Notes: generated by a model from the letters alone, not told the origin. 64,000 bases of DNA from Streptomyces sp. NBC_00190 (GCF_036203305.1 NZ_CP108131.1:186001-250000), one strand, 5' to 3'; shown: positions 28,650-37,164, counted from the stretch's first letter. Numbers and translations: made by a program.

Positions 28650-29085
28650 GGAAGTGGCCTGGCCGCGAGACGCGGCGGGCCCTCGATTCCCTTTCGCTCT
28701 TACGCCTGTTGGCGTACCGCACTGTCCGGGAGTTCGCCCCGGACTCCCCCGCCCTGCTCACGTCCCTCGCCGACCACGCCGCCCTCGCCATCGCCATCGA
28801 TAGCGCGAGGAGGCGCATGCCACGCTCCTGGAACTCAACACGGCGACGGAGACGGCCCGCGGGCACAGCCGCTGTGCCGCGCCGCCGAGGCCCATGACCG
28901 TCCCACCGATCTCGTCCTGCGCGGCGGCGATGTGACGGCGTGGCACAGGAGATCGCTGCCGTCCTCGAAGGAGAATTGGTGGTGCACGACGCCGACGGCA
29001 CCGAACTGGCCCGGGTGTCCGCCGAACCGCTCGCCCGACCCGCCCAGAGGCGTGGCCGCCTCGCAAGCCGGCGGCCGGGCCGTCC
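28650..29085 (+). pseudogene. Decayed GAF-domain regulator (PucR/CdaR-like)
   Basis: Fragments in several frames line up with a GAF-containing regulator: LRLLAYRTVREFAPDSPALL and TSLADHAALAIAIDSARRR in one frame, ELNTATETARGHSR in a second, then AEAHDRPTDLVLRGGDV, and VVHDADGTELARV with ASQAGGRAVPR in later frames. The N-terminal portion and the C-terminal helix-turn-helix are missing. The end abuts the glutamate synthase remnant at about 29090, as though a deletion had joined two unrelated genes. Confidence 0.65.
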
Positions 29086-29091
29086 CGAGAC

Positions 29092-29574
29092 GTTCAGCAG
29101 GGCCATGCCGTAGGGACGGGTGCAGTGGGGGCCGCCGGTCCGGACCCGGGGCGGATCGGTCCGCACCGGCCGCGGGGCCATGGAGGGGGCGAGGTATTCG
29201 CTTCCGACCCGGTAGAGATCGAGTTCGGTGCCGAACGGATGCTCGGCGTCGGTGCCCTGGGCGCGCTCGTAGACGATGCTGCGGGTGTCACGGCTGCGGG
29301 TGTCACGGTCGTAGGGAGGGCCGTCGAAGTTCCGCTCGATACAGTACTGCTGCAGCTCCGGCCTCAACGCCTCCAGAGCGAACCTCAGGTGTCCCAGCAG
29401 CGGGTAGTTCCACAGTATGGAATGGCGGCGCTGCACGAGGTCGTCGAGGGCCACCGTCGCCAGCAGGAGCAGCGGCGCCGCCGCCGGCCACGACCAGGGT
29501 GACACCAGGACGGAGGCGGCGGCCGCGCCCGTGGCGATGGACCCGAACAGCACTACCAGAAGTATCCTCAGCAC
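29092..29574 (-). pseudogene. N-terminal fragment of an FMN-binding glutamate synthase family protein
   Basis: From GTG 29574 the reading gives ILLVVLFGSIATGAAAASVL as an N-terminal hydrophobic segment, then RRHSILWNYPLLGHLRFALE, ALRPELQQYCIERNFDGPPY and TDAEHPFGTELDLYRVGSEYL, the recognisable N-terminal block of the family. It ends at GPHCTRPYGMALLNVS, where the FMN barrel should begin. A 12-base tandem duplication (DTRSRDTRS) is also present. About 160 of 500 or more residues remain, so it is non-functional. Confidence 0.78.
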
Positions 29575-29686
29575 ACCGCGCTCGCTTGTGTCCCAGAGTC
29601 CGCCCCTCAATCCGTACCGCGGTCCAGCGGGACGAGGCGGCGCGCGCCCCTCCTCAGGGGTCACGCCACGCCTTCCGGACCGGCCC

Positions 29687-29983
29687 TCACTTCCGCGCCC
29701 GGCTGCGACGTACCAGCAGCAGAATGGCCGTTGCCGCACCGACCGCGAGCAGCGGGGCGCGGTTCGCCCTGGCAACAGCCATGGCCTGGGACGCCTTTGC
29801 CAGAACTGGCTCGGGGGTCTTCTCCGTAGCCAGCCGAACCGCGTGGACCGCAGCCCGGCGCGCCTGCCGCGAGGCCTCGGCGGCCTCGTCCAGGACAGGG
29901 TCGGGGGTCTTGTCCTTCACCAGCCGGACGGCCTGCTGGGCCGTCTCACGGATCTGGTCGTTGACCTGGAGAGTCTTCTTCAC
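29687..29983 (-). CDS. Small tail-anchored-like protein with internal repeat
   Basis: A 98-residue protein from GTG 29983, which has GGAGGAG ahead of it. The helical N-terminus contains two related units: VKDKTPDPVLDEAAEASRQAR and ATEKTPEPVLAKASQAMAVAR. A C-terminal hydrophobic helix (APLLAVGAATAILLLV) is followed by basic RRSRARK. Topologically it resembles the small stress-induced membrane proteins near CsbD and DUF883-type genes. The function is unknown. Confidence 0.65.
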   Translation of the reverse strand: MKKTLQVNDQIRETAQQAVRLVKDKTPDPVLDEAAEASRQARRAAVHAVRLATEKTPEPVLAKASQAMAVARANRAPLLAVGAATAILLLVRRSRARK

Positions 29984-30260
29984 GGTCTCCTCCTTCGCTT
30001 CTGCTGCTTCGCCCGGACCGTCCGCTCCCGGGACGACTCGCGGGTCAGGCGGACCGGCCTCCCTACGGCGCCGGTGCCGTCGTAGATGGCCGGGCCTCGT
30101 GTACGCCGCAGTGAACGCGTTCCGCCTGAACCGCGCTTGCCCCACCCCCGGCGGCTCATTCGCTCAGCGCTGCATCCCCGTACGGCCGACCGCCGGAGCG
30201 GGGTCCGAATGGCCGCTCGCCCTCCACGGCCGTTGGGCGGACTCCTCGTACGCTGGGGTG

Positions 30261-31628
30261 ATGCGCCATCACGATCTGATTGTCATCGGTGCGGGTTCCG
30301 GCAACGCCGTGATCGACGACTCCTTCTCGGACCTCGATGTGGCTGTGGTCGAGGAGAGGTGGTTCGGCGGGACCTGCCTGAACGCCGGATGCATTCCGAG
30401 CAAGATGCTGGCCTACACCGCCCAGGTGGCGGCCACCGTCCGCGGCGCGGGCGCCTACGGCGTGGACGCCCGGCTGGGCGCCGTGCGGTGGCGGGAGATC
30501 CGCGACCGGGTGTTCGGCCTGCTGGACGCGGAACGGGCGGAGGGCCGGCGGGGGCGGCTGGACGAGGATCACGTCACGGTGTACGAGGGCACGGCCCGCT
30601 TCACCGGCCCCCGGGAGCTCCTGATCGACGCAGGGGATGAGGAGGTGCGGATCGGCGCCGACCGGATCGTCATCGCGGCCGGCGGCGGGCCGGCGGTGCC
30701 GCCCGTGGTGGCCGCGTCGGGAGTCCCGTACCAGACCTCGGACACGATCATGCGGATCGACTCGCCGCCCCGGCGGCTCGCCGTCCTGGGCGGCGGTTAC
30801 ATCGCCGCCGAACTCGCCGAGGTGTTCCATGAGGCGGGGAGCGACATCATCGTCGTGGAGGCGGAAGCGCGGCTGCTCGACGGACAGGACGAGACCGTGG
30901 CGAAGGCGTTCACCGACCTGGCCCGGAACCGCTATGACCTGCGGCTGGGCCGTCAGCTCACGGCGCTGCGGGAGGAACCCGGCGCCCTGGTCCTGACGCT
31001 CGACGACGGTTCGACGGTGCGGGCGGACCTGCTGCTGGTGGCCACGGGGCGCGTTCCCCAGGCCGACCGTCTGGACCTCACCGCGGCCGGCATCCGTACG
31101 CACGAAGACGGCCGGATCGTGGTCGACTCCCATCAACGCACCGACGTATCAGGGGTGTACGCCCTGGGCGACATCTGCTCACCGGTCCCGCTGAAGCACG
31201 TGGCCAATCGCGAGGCCGAGGTCGTCGCGCACAACCTCCTCCACCCGGACGACCTCATCAGCGCCGACCACGCCCTGGTGCCGGCGGCCGTTTTCACCCG
31301 ACCCGAGATCGCGTCCGTCGGCCTCACCGAGCAGGACTGCCGCGACCGCGAGGAGGACTACCTGGTCGGCACGGCCCGCTACGCGGACGTGGCGTACGGA
31401 TGGGCCATGCGGGACACCACCGGCTTCTGCAAGGTCCTGGCCGAGCGCCGCACCGGGCGGCTGCTCGGGGCGCACGTCATGGGCCCGCAGGCCGCCGTCC
31501 TGATCCAGTCCCTCGTGCTGGCCATGACTCGGGAGATCGACGCGGTGTCGCTCGCCAAGGAGCTGTACTGGATCCACCCGGCACTCGGCGAGGTCGTGAA
31601 GAACGCCCTCCTCGATCTCGCCCTCTGA
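30261..31628 (+). CDS. mtr: Mycothione reductase
   Basis: A 455-residue class I disulfide reductase. The redox motif GGTCLNAGCIPSKMLAYTAQ near residue 40 has the Cys-x4-Cys pair, LAVLGGGYIAAELAEVFHEAG near residue 175 binds NADPH, and VYALGDICSPVPLKHVANRE near residue 300 is the second FAD contact. LYWIHPALGEVVKNALLDL supplies the C-terminal His-Glu pair (HPALGE). SPVPLKHVANREA and the short C-terminus fit mycothione reductase better than dihydrolipoyl dehydrogenase. It keeps mycothiol reduced, which links to thiol-dependent arsenate and oxidative stress defence. Confidence 0.85.
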   Translation: MRHHDLIVIGAGSGNAVIDDSFSDLDVAVVEERWFGGTCLNAGCIPSKMLAYTAQVAATVRGAGAYGVDARLGAVRWREIRDRVFGLLDAERAEGRRGRLDEDHVTVYEGTARFTGPRELLIDAGDEEVRIGADRIVIAAGGGPAVPPVVAASGVPYQTSDTIMRIDSPPRRLAVLGGGYIAAELAEVFHEAGSDIIVVEAEARLLDGQDETVAKAFTDLARNRYDLRLGRQLTALREEPGALVLTLDDGSTVRADLLLVATGRVPQADRLDLTAAGIRTHEDGRIVVDSHQRTDVSGVYALGDICSPVPLKHVANREAEVVAHNLLHPDDLISADHALVPAAVFTRPEIASVGLTEQDCRDREEDYLVGTARYADVAYGWAMRDTTGFCKVLAERRTGRLLGAHVMGPQAAVLIQSLVLAMTREIDAVSLAKELYWIHPALGEVVKNALLDLAL

Positions 31629-31714
31629 CCTGTACGTGTGACGGCCCGTACGCCGCTTTCCTACCGCGAAGCGGGGCATACGCGCGGAAGACCCCACAAG
31701 TGAAAGGGACTTCT

Positions 31715-31939
31715 GTGATTCTCACCGCGTTCCTCATTCCGCCGCTGATCCTGTGCGCCGTGCTCGCGCTCGGCCGCTACGAGGAGGCCCTGCTGGACCC
31801 ACACAGTGAGCCCGCCCCGGGAGCGAACCGCCCGCCCGGTAGGCACCTGCGGGCCGTCCCCGCCCCCGAGGCTCACGGCGCTCCGGCCGGACCGAAGCAC
31901 GCCCACCACCGGCGTCCCGGCCGGCGTCACGCTGCCTGA
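31715..31939 (+). CDS. Small membrane protein (74 residues)
   Basis: From GTG 31715 with AAAGGGAC upstream. Residues about 2-20 are one hydrophobic helix (ILTAFLIPPLILCAVLALG), followed by RYEEALLDP and a Pro/His/Arg-rich tail that ends RRPGRRHAA. The layout is of a single-span protein with a cytosolic tail. It lies 86 bases after mycothione reductase and may be in the same transcript. No function can be assigned. Confidence 0.55.
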   Translation: MILTAFLIPPLILCAVLALGRYEEALLDPHSEPAPGANRPPGRHLRAVPAPEAHGAPAGPKHAHHRRPGRRHAA

Positions 31940-31959
31940 ACGACTCCCTGACGGACCCT

Positions 31960-32180
31960 CACCCGGAGCCCCGACGTCCTCGGCGCCGGCGGCGAAGGCT
32001 CCCCCCTCCTCCAGGGCCTCACAGACCGGGTCGGGTGCGGGTTTGCCCTGCTCGACGTCGTCGGAGGTGGCGGTGTCGGCGTCGGCGTCGTCCGCGCCAC
32101 CTCGCCGGGCAGGCCGATCGCCCGGTGGACGGCGTGCATGGGGACGTGGTGTCCCGCCTGGCGCGGGCCTGCCCATCACG
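31960..32180 (-). pseudogene. Possible HAD-hydrolase remnant
   Basis: One minus-strand frame gives RQAGHHVPMHAVHRAIGLPGE, which resembles the cap-domain start of HAD-IA hydrolases, and a second frame directly downstream gives TSDDVEQGKPAPDPVCEALEE, which resembles the conserved GKPxPD lysine motif. About 100 residues that should lie between are absent, as are the N-terminal DxDxT motif and the acidic C-terminal motif. The order is correct but the match is by memory, so the call is tentative. Confidence 0.4.
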
Positions 32181-32402
32181 AGGTGACGTGGGGGTGGCTG
32201 GTGTCCGTGAGTGTGCCTCGCCGTGCCGCGCAGCACGGCTCGCCATGATCGTCTCGTCAAGTCGGGGGGCCGGTCGGGGCGCGCTCGCGGAATCGTCCGG
32301 ACCGGCGCCGGCGTCCACGCCTGTGTCCGGAGGCTCGTCCTGCGCGCCACGGTCCGACTGCGAGATGGGCTTCACGCCCTGCGGCTTCCGTGTGGGCGGC
32401 AC

Positions 32403-33566
32403 TCATGTCCGTGCGTCGGGAACGACCCGTAGGTTGTCGGCGCCGCCGGCGGTGATCCGCGCGCAGTGCCGGACGACGTTGGCGAAGTCCCCCTCCGACC
32501 GCAGCAGAGCCCTCTGGATGCGCGCGCCGTTGCCGCGCTCCAGGAGCCCGGCGATACCCGCCCGGACACGGCCGTCGTCACCGCAGTCGGCCAGCGCGTC
32601 CCCGACATGTCGGTACAGCGCCTCCACGGCGTCCTCGGGGGATGTCCGGCGCATCGTCTCGGGGTGCAGCAGCGGTCCGTCGAGCCCGGAGCGGCCCGCC
32701 TGCCAGGACGCCAGCCTGAGCAGGCCGGTACTGGTCCCCGGGGGCGGACCGCCCGCCCGCCAGGACCGCGCGGCGGTCTCCACCAGCCCCCGTACGAGGG
32801 CGGCCAGGAGGACGGGGGTCGACGCGTCGAGACACACATCCGCCACCCTGACCTCCACCGTGGGGTAGGAGGCGGACAGGCGGGCATCGAAGTACACCAT
32901 CGCCTCGTCGCGCAACACGCCCGACCCGACCATGGCCCGTACCTCCGCGTGGTAGCGGTCGGCGGAGCCGTAGACGCCCGTGGGCCCGGCGGAGGGAAGC
33001 CGATTCCACACACGGCTGCGGTAAGTGGCGTACCGGGTGTCCTCACCCTGCCAGAACGGCGAGTTCGCGCTCATGGCGGTCAGCACGGGAAGCCAGGGCC
33101 GTATGCGGTCCAGCACCGCGACACCTTCGTCGTCCGACTCGACCGACACGTGGACGTGGCAGCCGCACGTCAGCTGCTCCTGCGCGGTCAGGCCGAACTG
33201 GCGCGCGGCCCACTCGTAGCGGCGGCCGGGGGTGAGCGACGGCCGGACCGGAAGCGGGGAGGTGGCGGTCGCCACCACCAGCGCACCGGCCGTCGCCGCG
33301 TGGCGTGCCGCTTCGGCACGCCACAGGACGATCTCCTCCTGGAGCCCGTCCATCTCCGTGACCGGCTTCGTGGCGAACTCGACCTGTTCTTCCTGGAGCT
33401 CCGCCTCGAACGTATGGCCCGGCGCGTCCCGGTCCCCCTCGGCGGACGCCCGGGCGCGGTCCGCCGAGCGGTCGGCAGCCGCGAGCACGTCGCCGCACAC
33501 GGCCAGTGCCTCCCCGGTTTCCGCGTCCGTCAGCAATAGTTCCTCTTCGACTCCGACACTGCGCAT
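32403..33566 (-). CDS. YbdK-type carboxylate-amine ligase (glutamate-cysteine ligase 2 family)
   Basis: A 387-residue enzyme of the GCS2 family. SVGVEEELLLTDAETGE starts the fold; EAELQEEQVEFATKPVTEMD, TCGCHVHVSVESDDEGVAVL and MSANSPFWQGEDTRYATYRS are its conserved blocks, with acidic Mg-ATP ligands. TVEVRVADVCLDASTPVLLAAL follows. ATG 33566 has GAGG nine bases ahead; GTG 33581 is less likely. These enzymes ligate an amine to a carboxylate with weak glutamate-cysteine ligase activity; the true substrate is unknown. A C-terminal relic of a related gene lies at 62.3 kb. Confidence 0.88.
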   Translation of the reverse strand: MRSVGVEEELLLTDAETGEALAVCGDVLAAADRSADRARASAEGDRDAPGHTFEAELQEEQVEFATKPVTEMDGLQEEIVLWRAEAARHAATAGALVVATATSPLPVRPSLTPGRRYEWAARQFGLTAQEQLTCGCHVHVSVESDDEGVAVLDRIRPWLPVLTAMSANSPFWQGEDTRYATYRSRVWNRLPSAGPTGVYGSADRYHAEVRAMVGSGVLRDEAMVYFDARLSASYPTVEVRVADVCLDASTPVLLAALVRGLVETAARSWRAGGPPPGTSTGLLRLASWQAGRSGLDGPLLHPETMRRTSPEDAVEALYRHVGDALADCGDDGRVRAGIAGLLERGNGARIQRALLRSEGDFANVVRHCARITAGGADNLRVVPDART

Positions 33567-33667
33567 ACGGTCATTCCTCACCTCGACTCCGCAGGTGCTC
33601 TGCGCCTGCCCCTGCCGGTCCCGGGTATGCAGGACCGCGCAGGGCGAGCAGCCGCTACGGTGGACGC

Positions 33668-34171
33668 GTGAGGCTGCTGCTGACCTCGGACACGCACGTA
33701 CCGACGCGGGCCGAGCGCCTGCCGGAGGCGCTGCTGACGGCTGTCGACGAGGCCGACGTGGTCATCCACGCCGGTGACTGGACCGACGAAGCCACCCTCG
33801 ACCTGCTGGAGTCGAGGTCGCGGCGCCTTATCGCCGTGTACGGCAACAACGACGGACCCGTCCTGCGCCGCAGACTGCCCGAGATCGCCCGCGCCGCACT
33901 CGGCGGTCTGCGCTTCGCGGTCGTCCACGAGACCGGCCCGGCCACCGGGCGCGAACGGCGCTGCGCCGCGCGCTTCCCCGACGCGGACGTCCTGGTGTTC
34001 GGCCACAGCCACATCCCGTGGGACTCCACGGCCCCGGGCGGGCTGCGCCTGCTCAACCCCGGCTCTCCCACTGACCGTCGGCGGCAGCCCCACCCCACCT
34101 TCCTGACCCTCACCGTCGTGGACGGCGCGTTGCGCGACCCCGCCCTCCACCGGCTGCCCGCGCGGCCCTGA
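33668..34171 (+). CDS. YfcE/MJ0936-type metallophosphoesterase
   Basis: A 167-residue phosphodiesterase with the calcineurin-like metal-binding series: LLLTSDTHVPTRAERLPEAL (D-x-H), VIHAGDWTDEATLDLL (G-D), VYGNNDGPVLRRRLP (G-N-N-D), VVHETGP (H) and VFGHSHIPWDS (G-H-S-H). It has the usual short length of the YfcE family and probably hydrolyses phosphodiesters with a Mn or Mg pair. It is divergent from the YbdK gene by about 100 bases. Confidence 0.88.
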   Translation: MRLLLTSDTHVPTRAERLPEALLTAVDEADVVIHAGDWTDEATLDLLESRSRRLIAVYGNNDGPVLRRRLPEIARAALGGLRFAVVHETGPATGRERRCAARFPDADVLVFGHSHIPWDSTAPGGLRLLNPGSPTDRRRQPHPTFLTLTVVDGALRDPALHRLPARP

Positions 34172-34240
34172 GGGGCCGCGGCACGGTCTGCGCAGCCGGC
34201 ACCCGGCACGGCCTTACCGGAGCTGCTTCGACGGCAGGAC

Positions 34241-34672
34241 CTAGCGGTCCGCGAGGAGTCCTCCGAGGAACTCCCAGTCCAGGCAGTCCGCCTCAGCACC
34301 GGCCGGAACCACCGCCCAGGTCTCCTCCAGCCAGGAGTGCAGCTCGGCCCTGTCCAGCGTGAAGAGGGCGATCGGCGGCTTGGCCCCCAGCCGCAGCAGA
34401 ACCTGCCCCGCACGCCCTGGGCCGGCCGTGGGCTGGATCCGTACGTCTCCCTCTCCCGCCAGGGTGCGGATGCCCCGGGAGAGGAGGTCCCGGCCGAGCA
34501 CCCAGGTCACGTCGGACCCGCCCACCGGGTGGAAGGTGAGCTCGACGTCCAGGGGGGCGTCGGGGCGCCATCGGAACGTCGCCCGGAGAGGGAACCGCAG
34601 CCGGGTCCGGATTTGATGAATCTCGATCGTCCGGATCAGCTCGTGCTCGGCAACCGGGCTCCGGAAGGCCAT
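34241..34672 (-). CDS. SsgA-like sporulation/cell-division regulator
   Basis: A 143-residue SsgA/B-like protein (SALP), a family restricted to sporulating actinomycetes. RFPLRATFRWRPDAPLDVELTFHP and DVTWVLGRDLLSRGIRTLAGEGDVRI are the conserved central blocks, followed by LLRLGAKPPIALFTLDRAELHSWLEETWAVVPAGAE. ATG 34672 starts MAFRSPVAEHEL and gives the usual length. SALPs steer septum placement, chromosome segregation and spore-wall processing; which subgroup this belongs to cannot be told by eye. Its presence is the best taxonomic marker in the window. Confidence 0.88.
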   Translation of the reverse strand: MAFRSPVAEHELIRTIEIHQIRTRLRFPLRATFRWRPDAPLDVELTFHPVGGSDVTWVLGRDLLSRGIRTLAGEGDVRIQPTAGPGRAGQVLLRLGAKPPIALFTLDRAELHSWLEETWAVVPAGAEADCLDWEFLGGLLADR

Positions 34673-34842
34673 GATGACTCGTTTCTGCGGGAGGGCGGAC
34701 CGGCGGCCGGGCAGAGCCGGGGATCCAGTCCTCTGCCCGGAGCGGCACCAGGAAGCACCGGTGCCGCTCCTCCCGTCTGTTCGCTCTCGCGCATCCCAAA
34801 CGACGCCACCCATCCGCCTGCCGCCATCGGTCCAGCGGGTGC

Positions 34843-35328
34843 TCACGCTCCCTCGCTCTCCGTGCGGTGAACGTCGGCTACGGACGAGGGGGGTGTGAGC
34901 GTTTCCTCCGTGGAGCTCGCGGGGGCGAGGTCTTCCCGGAGTGCGGCAAGGACGAACCCGTGGCCCGCAGGGTCGGCGTAGCGGCGCAGGGTGGTCCGGC
35001 TGCCCGGCAGGGTGCCGCCGTCCTCCGCGGCCACCGGGCGGGCTCCGAGTGCCACAGCCTCACGCTCGGCCTCGTCGAGGCCCTGTGCCGCTACGAGGAT
35101 GCGTAGATGGGCCTGTTGGGAGCCCTCGGGGAGGGGCCAGCTCGGCGGGGCGTGGGCCGGGTCGCGGCGGATGCCGACCACCACGCCGGTGCGACCGGTG
35201 ACGAGGAGGAGGTCCCCGTCGCCCGGGGCCGGCCCAGCCGTGCCATCGAGCAGTTCGGCGTAGAACCGTGCCAGCAGCTCGGGCTCGGCACTGTCCAGGA
35301 CGAGAACGGTTGTCTTGGGTACGGTCAT
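34843..35328 (-). CDS. VOC/glyoxalase-like domain protein
   Basis: A 161-residue VOC-superfamily protein. VLVLDSAEPELLARFYAELL opens the first beta-alpha-beta-beta-beta unit, LLVTGRTGVVVGIRRDP and AHLRILVAAQGLDEAEREAV continue it, and LRRYADPAGHGFVLAALRED is the family C-terminal motif. The last 30 residues are polar and Ser/Thr-rich. Substrate is unknown; similar proteins in Streptomyces include glyoxalase-like and antibiotic-resistance members. A decayed duplicate lies at 23.9-24.2 kb. Confidence 0.83.
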   Translation of the reverse strand: MTVPKTTVLVLDSAEPELLARFYAELLDGTAGPAPGDGDLLLVTGRTGVVVGIRRDPAHAPPSWPLPEGSQQAHLRILVAAQGLDEAEREAVALGARPVAAEDGGTLPGSRTTLRRYADPAGHGFVLAALREDLAPASSTEETLTPPSSVADVHRTESEGA

Positions 35329-35388
35329 GCACGCCGTCTGCCCAGCGTCAGCGCCCGTACACGGGGAGTTCCCATGGCGCGGGGCCGG

Positions 35389-35436
35389 GGCCGTGCGGGC
35401 CGGGCCGGGCCGTGCGGGCAGCCGGGCCGTGCGGGC
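35389..35436. repeat. Three direct copies of GGCCGTGCGGGC
   Basis: The 12-mer occurs at 35389-35400, 35408-35419 and 35425-35436, separated by 7 and 5 bases of related GC-rich sequence. It lies in the promoter region of the VOC gene and beyond the stop of the next leftward gene. It could be a slippage-prone microrepeat or a binding cluster. Confidence 0.6.
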
Positions 35437-35457
35437 CGGGCCGCCGCCCTCGGCCGG

Positions 35458-35871
35458 TCAGGAGCGGATGCGTAGTCCGATCTCCTTCTCCTGGTCTCCC
35501 GATACGGTTCCTGTGTCCTCGACCGTGAAGTGCCCGGCGAGGGCGGCATGCATGCGCTCCACCGCGCGGGGTCCTCCCTGGAGGGTGACGCTGACGGTGT
35601 CCTTCAGCCGAACGGGGGTCGTCCGCCACTCCGCCGGTTCCGCCGACCTCGCCGCGTCGAGAGTCGCAGTCCATACGGTCGCGACCTGGACGCCCTCCCC
35701 GGTGCGACCCGACGCACCCACCGCTCCTGCCGCGCCCGCCTCCGCCTCCGCCTCCGCGGGGAAGAACTCCTCAAGCAGGTCGAGGACGGTGCGTGCGTCC
35801 TCGAGGGAACAGTCAGCGACCGCCACCACCACCATTTCGGCCGCCCGGTCGTCCTTGTCCTGGCTGTCCAT
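35458..35871 (-). CDS. Hypothetical protein, 137 residues
   Basis: ATG 35871 starts MDSQDKDDRAAEMVVVAVAD. Residues about 13-45 (VADCSLEDARTVLDLLEEFF) suggest a beta-alpha unit, residues about 46-65 are Glu/Ala/Gly-rich, and residues about 70-137 look like a beta-rich domain (VATVWTATLDA, TPVRLKDTVSVTLQGGPRAVERMHAALAGHFTVED). There are no cysteines and no membrane span. Soluble cytosolic protein; I do not recognise a family. Confidence 0.55.
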   Translation of the reverse strand: MDSQDKDDRAAEMVVVAVADCSLEDARTVLDLLEEFFPAEAEAEAGAAGAVGASGRTGEGVQVATVWTATLDAARSAEPAEWRTTPVRLKDTVSVTLQGGPRAVERMHAALAGHFTVEDTGTVSGDQEKEIGLRIRS

Positions 35872-36168
35872 CGGGTGCCACCTCCCTCACACAGGTCGGG
35901 GGTCGCCCCCGCGGAACAGGCATCTCCACGCTCACACAGCATGTCGCACCGCGCATCATTTGCTCACGGAGCGTTCCGAGCCCGCACGGCGCGGCGCCCG
36001 CCTCCGGCGCGCATTCCACACACCTGCCCCGTGGAGCAGCGCCGACACCGGAAGCCACGCAGGTCGCGAGGGCCGCGCCGGAAACAGGATGCGGCCCCGC
36101 GACGCCGAGGCGCCGGGGGCCGCATCCTGAATCACCCGCGAGTCCCGAGGGGGGACTCGCCGGGGCGG

Positions 36169-36366
36169 TCAGGTCCTGTCGCGCTTGTCACGCAGGGAGT
36201 CCTGAATGCCGCGGGCACGCTCCTCGGTCTCGCTCACCGCTTCCTTCGCCTTGCCCTTGGCCTGGTCCATCTCGCCCTCGGCCTTCATCCGGTCGTTGCC
36301 GGTGACCTTGCCGACGGCCTCCTTGGCCTTGCCCTTGGCCTGGTCCATCTTTCCCTTGTCAGCCAT
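36169..36366 (-). CDS. CsbD family stress protein
   Basis: A 65-residue, highly charged, helical protein with two related units, KMDQAKGKAKEAVGK and EMDQAKGKAKEAVSE, around VTGNDRMKAEG, as in the CsbD family. AAGGAG precedes the ATG. CsbD proteins are induced by the general stress sigma factor in Bacillus and are very abundant in stressed Streptomyces; their activity is unknown. It is the full-length version of the shortened copy at 25.6 kb. Confidence 0.85.
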   Translation of the reverse strand: MADKGKMDQAKGKAKEAVGKVTGNDRMKAEGEMDQAKGKAKEAVSETEERARGIQDSLRDKRDRT

Positions 36367-36548
36367 GGTGAACTCCTTTGTGTGGGATCCCTGACGGGCT
36401 CAAATTAGGCGAAATTAGACTATTTCGCTCGGCGGGGCGGCGGTTGCCGCGCAGAACGTGCATGGCGCCGGCACCGTCGGCCCCGGCAGCGAGACTTTTT
36501 CCGGTGTCCTTGCTTGAGCCCTCGGTTCGGGGCCATACGCGTGAATGT

Positions 36549-36585
36549 CGGCGGGTCGCCGTTCGAGCGGGGCGGCGACCCGCCG
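36549..36585. terminator. 13-bp perfect hairpin in the duplicated segment
   Basis: CGGCGGGTCGCCG at 36549-36561 pairs exactly with 36573-36585 with an 11-base loop. The same hairpin with one mismatch lies at 25856-25892. It is upstream of csbD, so it may be a terminator for another transcript or a structured leader. Confidence 0.45.
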
Positions 36586-36640
36586 AGATCGGCGGCCGTG
36601 CGCCGCATTCCGTCCCCCTCGGGCACCGCGTGCGGCAGCC

Positions 36641-37002
36641 GACCGACCACGGCCACCTGAAGTCCGGTCTTCGAATCCCCCGTTCCCGCGGCGGCCAGGT
36701 CAGCTCCCGTCGGCCCGGCCGCCGCTGCGGTCCGCCGGGCAAGGGCCGGCTGAGGAGGCGTGCTGGGATGCGCCGAGCAGTGCGGCCTGGGTCGCGTTGG
36801 CCCCCGGGGCTCCGTGGACCACTTCGCGGTATGGGCTCCCGCGGAGGCGAGGTGAGGAACTGCGCCGCTCCGGCCTGCGGGACCGGGGTGGCCGCCGAGC
36901 CGTTCACCGGAAGTACGGAAACGGCGCCATTCCGGGCACGGCAAAGGGGCCCGCCCGCCCTCCTCGAGAACGGACCCGTCACCTCCGGGTGCCGGCCTCG
37001 CA
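36641..37002. other. No confident gene
   Basis: Both strands have long open frames here because of base composition, but none has a ribosome site, a hydrophobic segment pattern or a motif I recognise. Confidence 0.5.
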
Positions 37003-37164
37003 CTACCAGCGGTACCAGCGCCCGCCGCCTCCCTTCGGACGGGCCACAAACCCGAGCAGCCAGATGACGAGGAGGGCGATTGCGACCCACCACAGGATCT
37101 TGACCGCGAAACCGGCGCCGAAGAGAATCAGCGCGAGCAGAAGGACGAGAGGCAGGGGAACCAT
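37003..37164 (-). CDS. Small hydrophobic membrane protein (53 residues)
   Basis: ATG 37164 to TAG 37003, with GGAGG eight bases ahead of the start. Two hydrophobic helices (PLPLVLLLALILFGAGF and ILWWVAIALLVIWLLGFV) are followed by basic ARPK and a Gly-rich, aromatic tail ending GGGGRWYRW. This is the widespread actinobacterial 'hydrophobic protein' of about 50-55 residues; it is usually near stress genes. It is too short to be found by length filters. Confidence 0.78.
   Translation of the reverse strand: MVPLPLVLLLALILFGAGFAVKILWWVAIALLVIWLLGFVARPKGGGGRWYRW

Larger units (their letters stand above)
35905..36640. repeat. Dispersed duplication, copy 2 (CsbD segment)
   Basis: 36086-36640 is closely similar to 25484-25945, and 35908-35970 is similar to 24238-24308. 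In copy 1 the MscS gene lies between these two blocks; in copy 2 only about 110 bases lie there, including a trace (GGCGCCCGCCTCCGG) that resembles the mscS 3' end near 24356. This suggests that copy 2 lost mscS whereas copy 1 lost a working VOC gene. Confidence 0.7.

Noticed and set aside
28020..31628. 1202-codon + strand frame ending in mycothione reductase
   Set aside because: The upstream two-thirds run through the YihY gene in a wrong frame and two relics; only the part from 30261 has family similarity.
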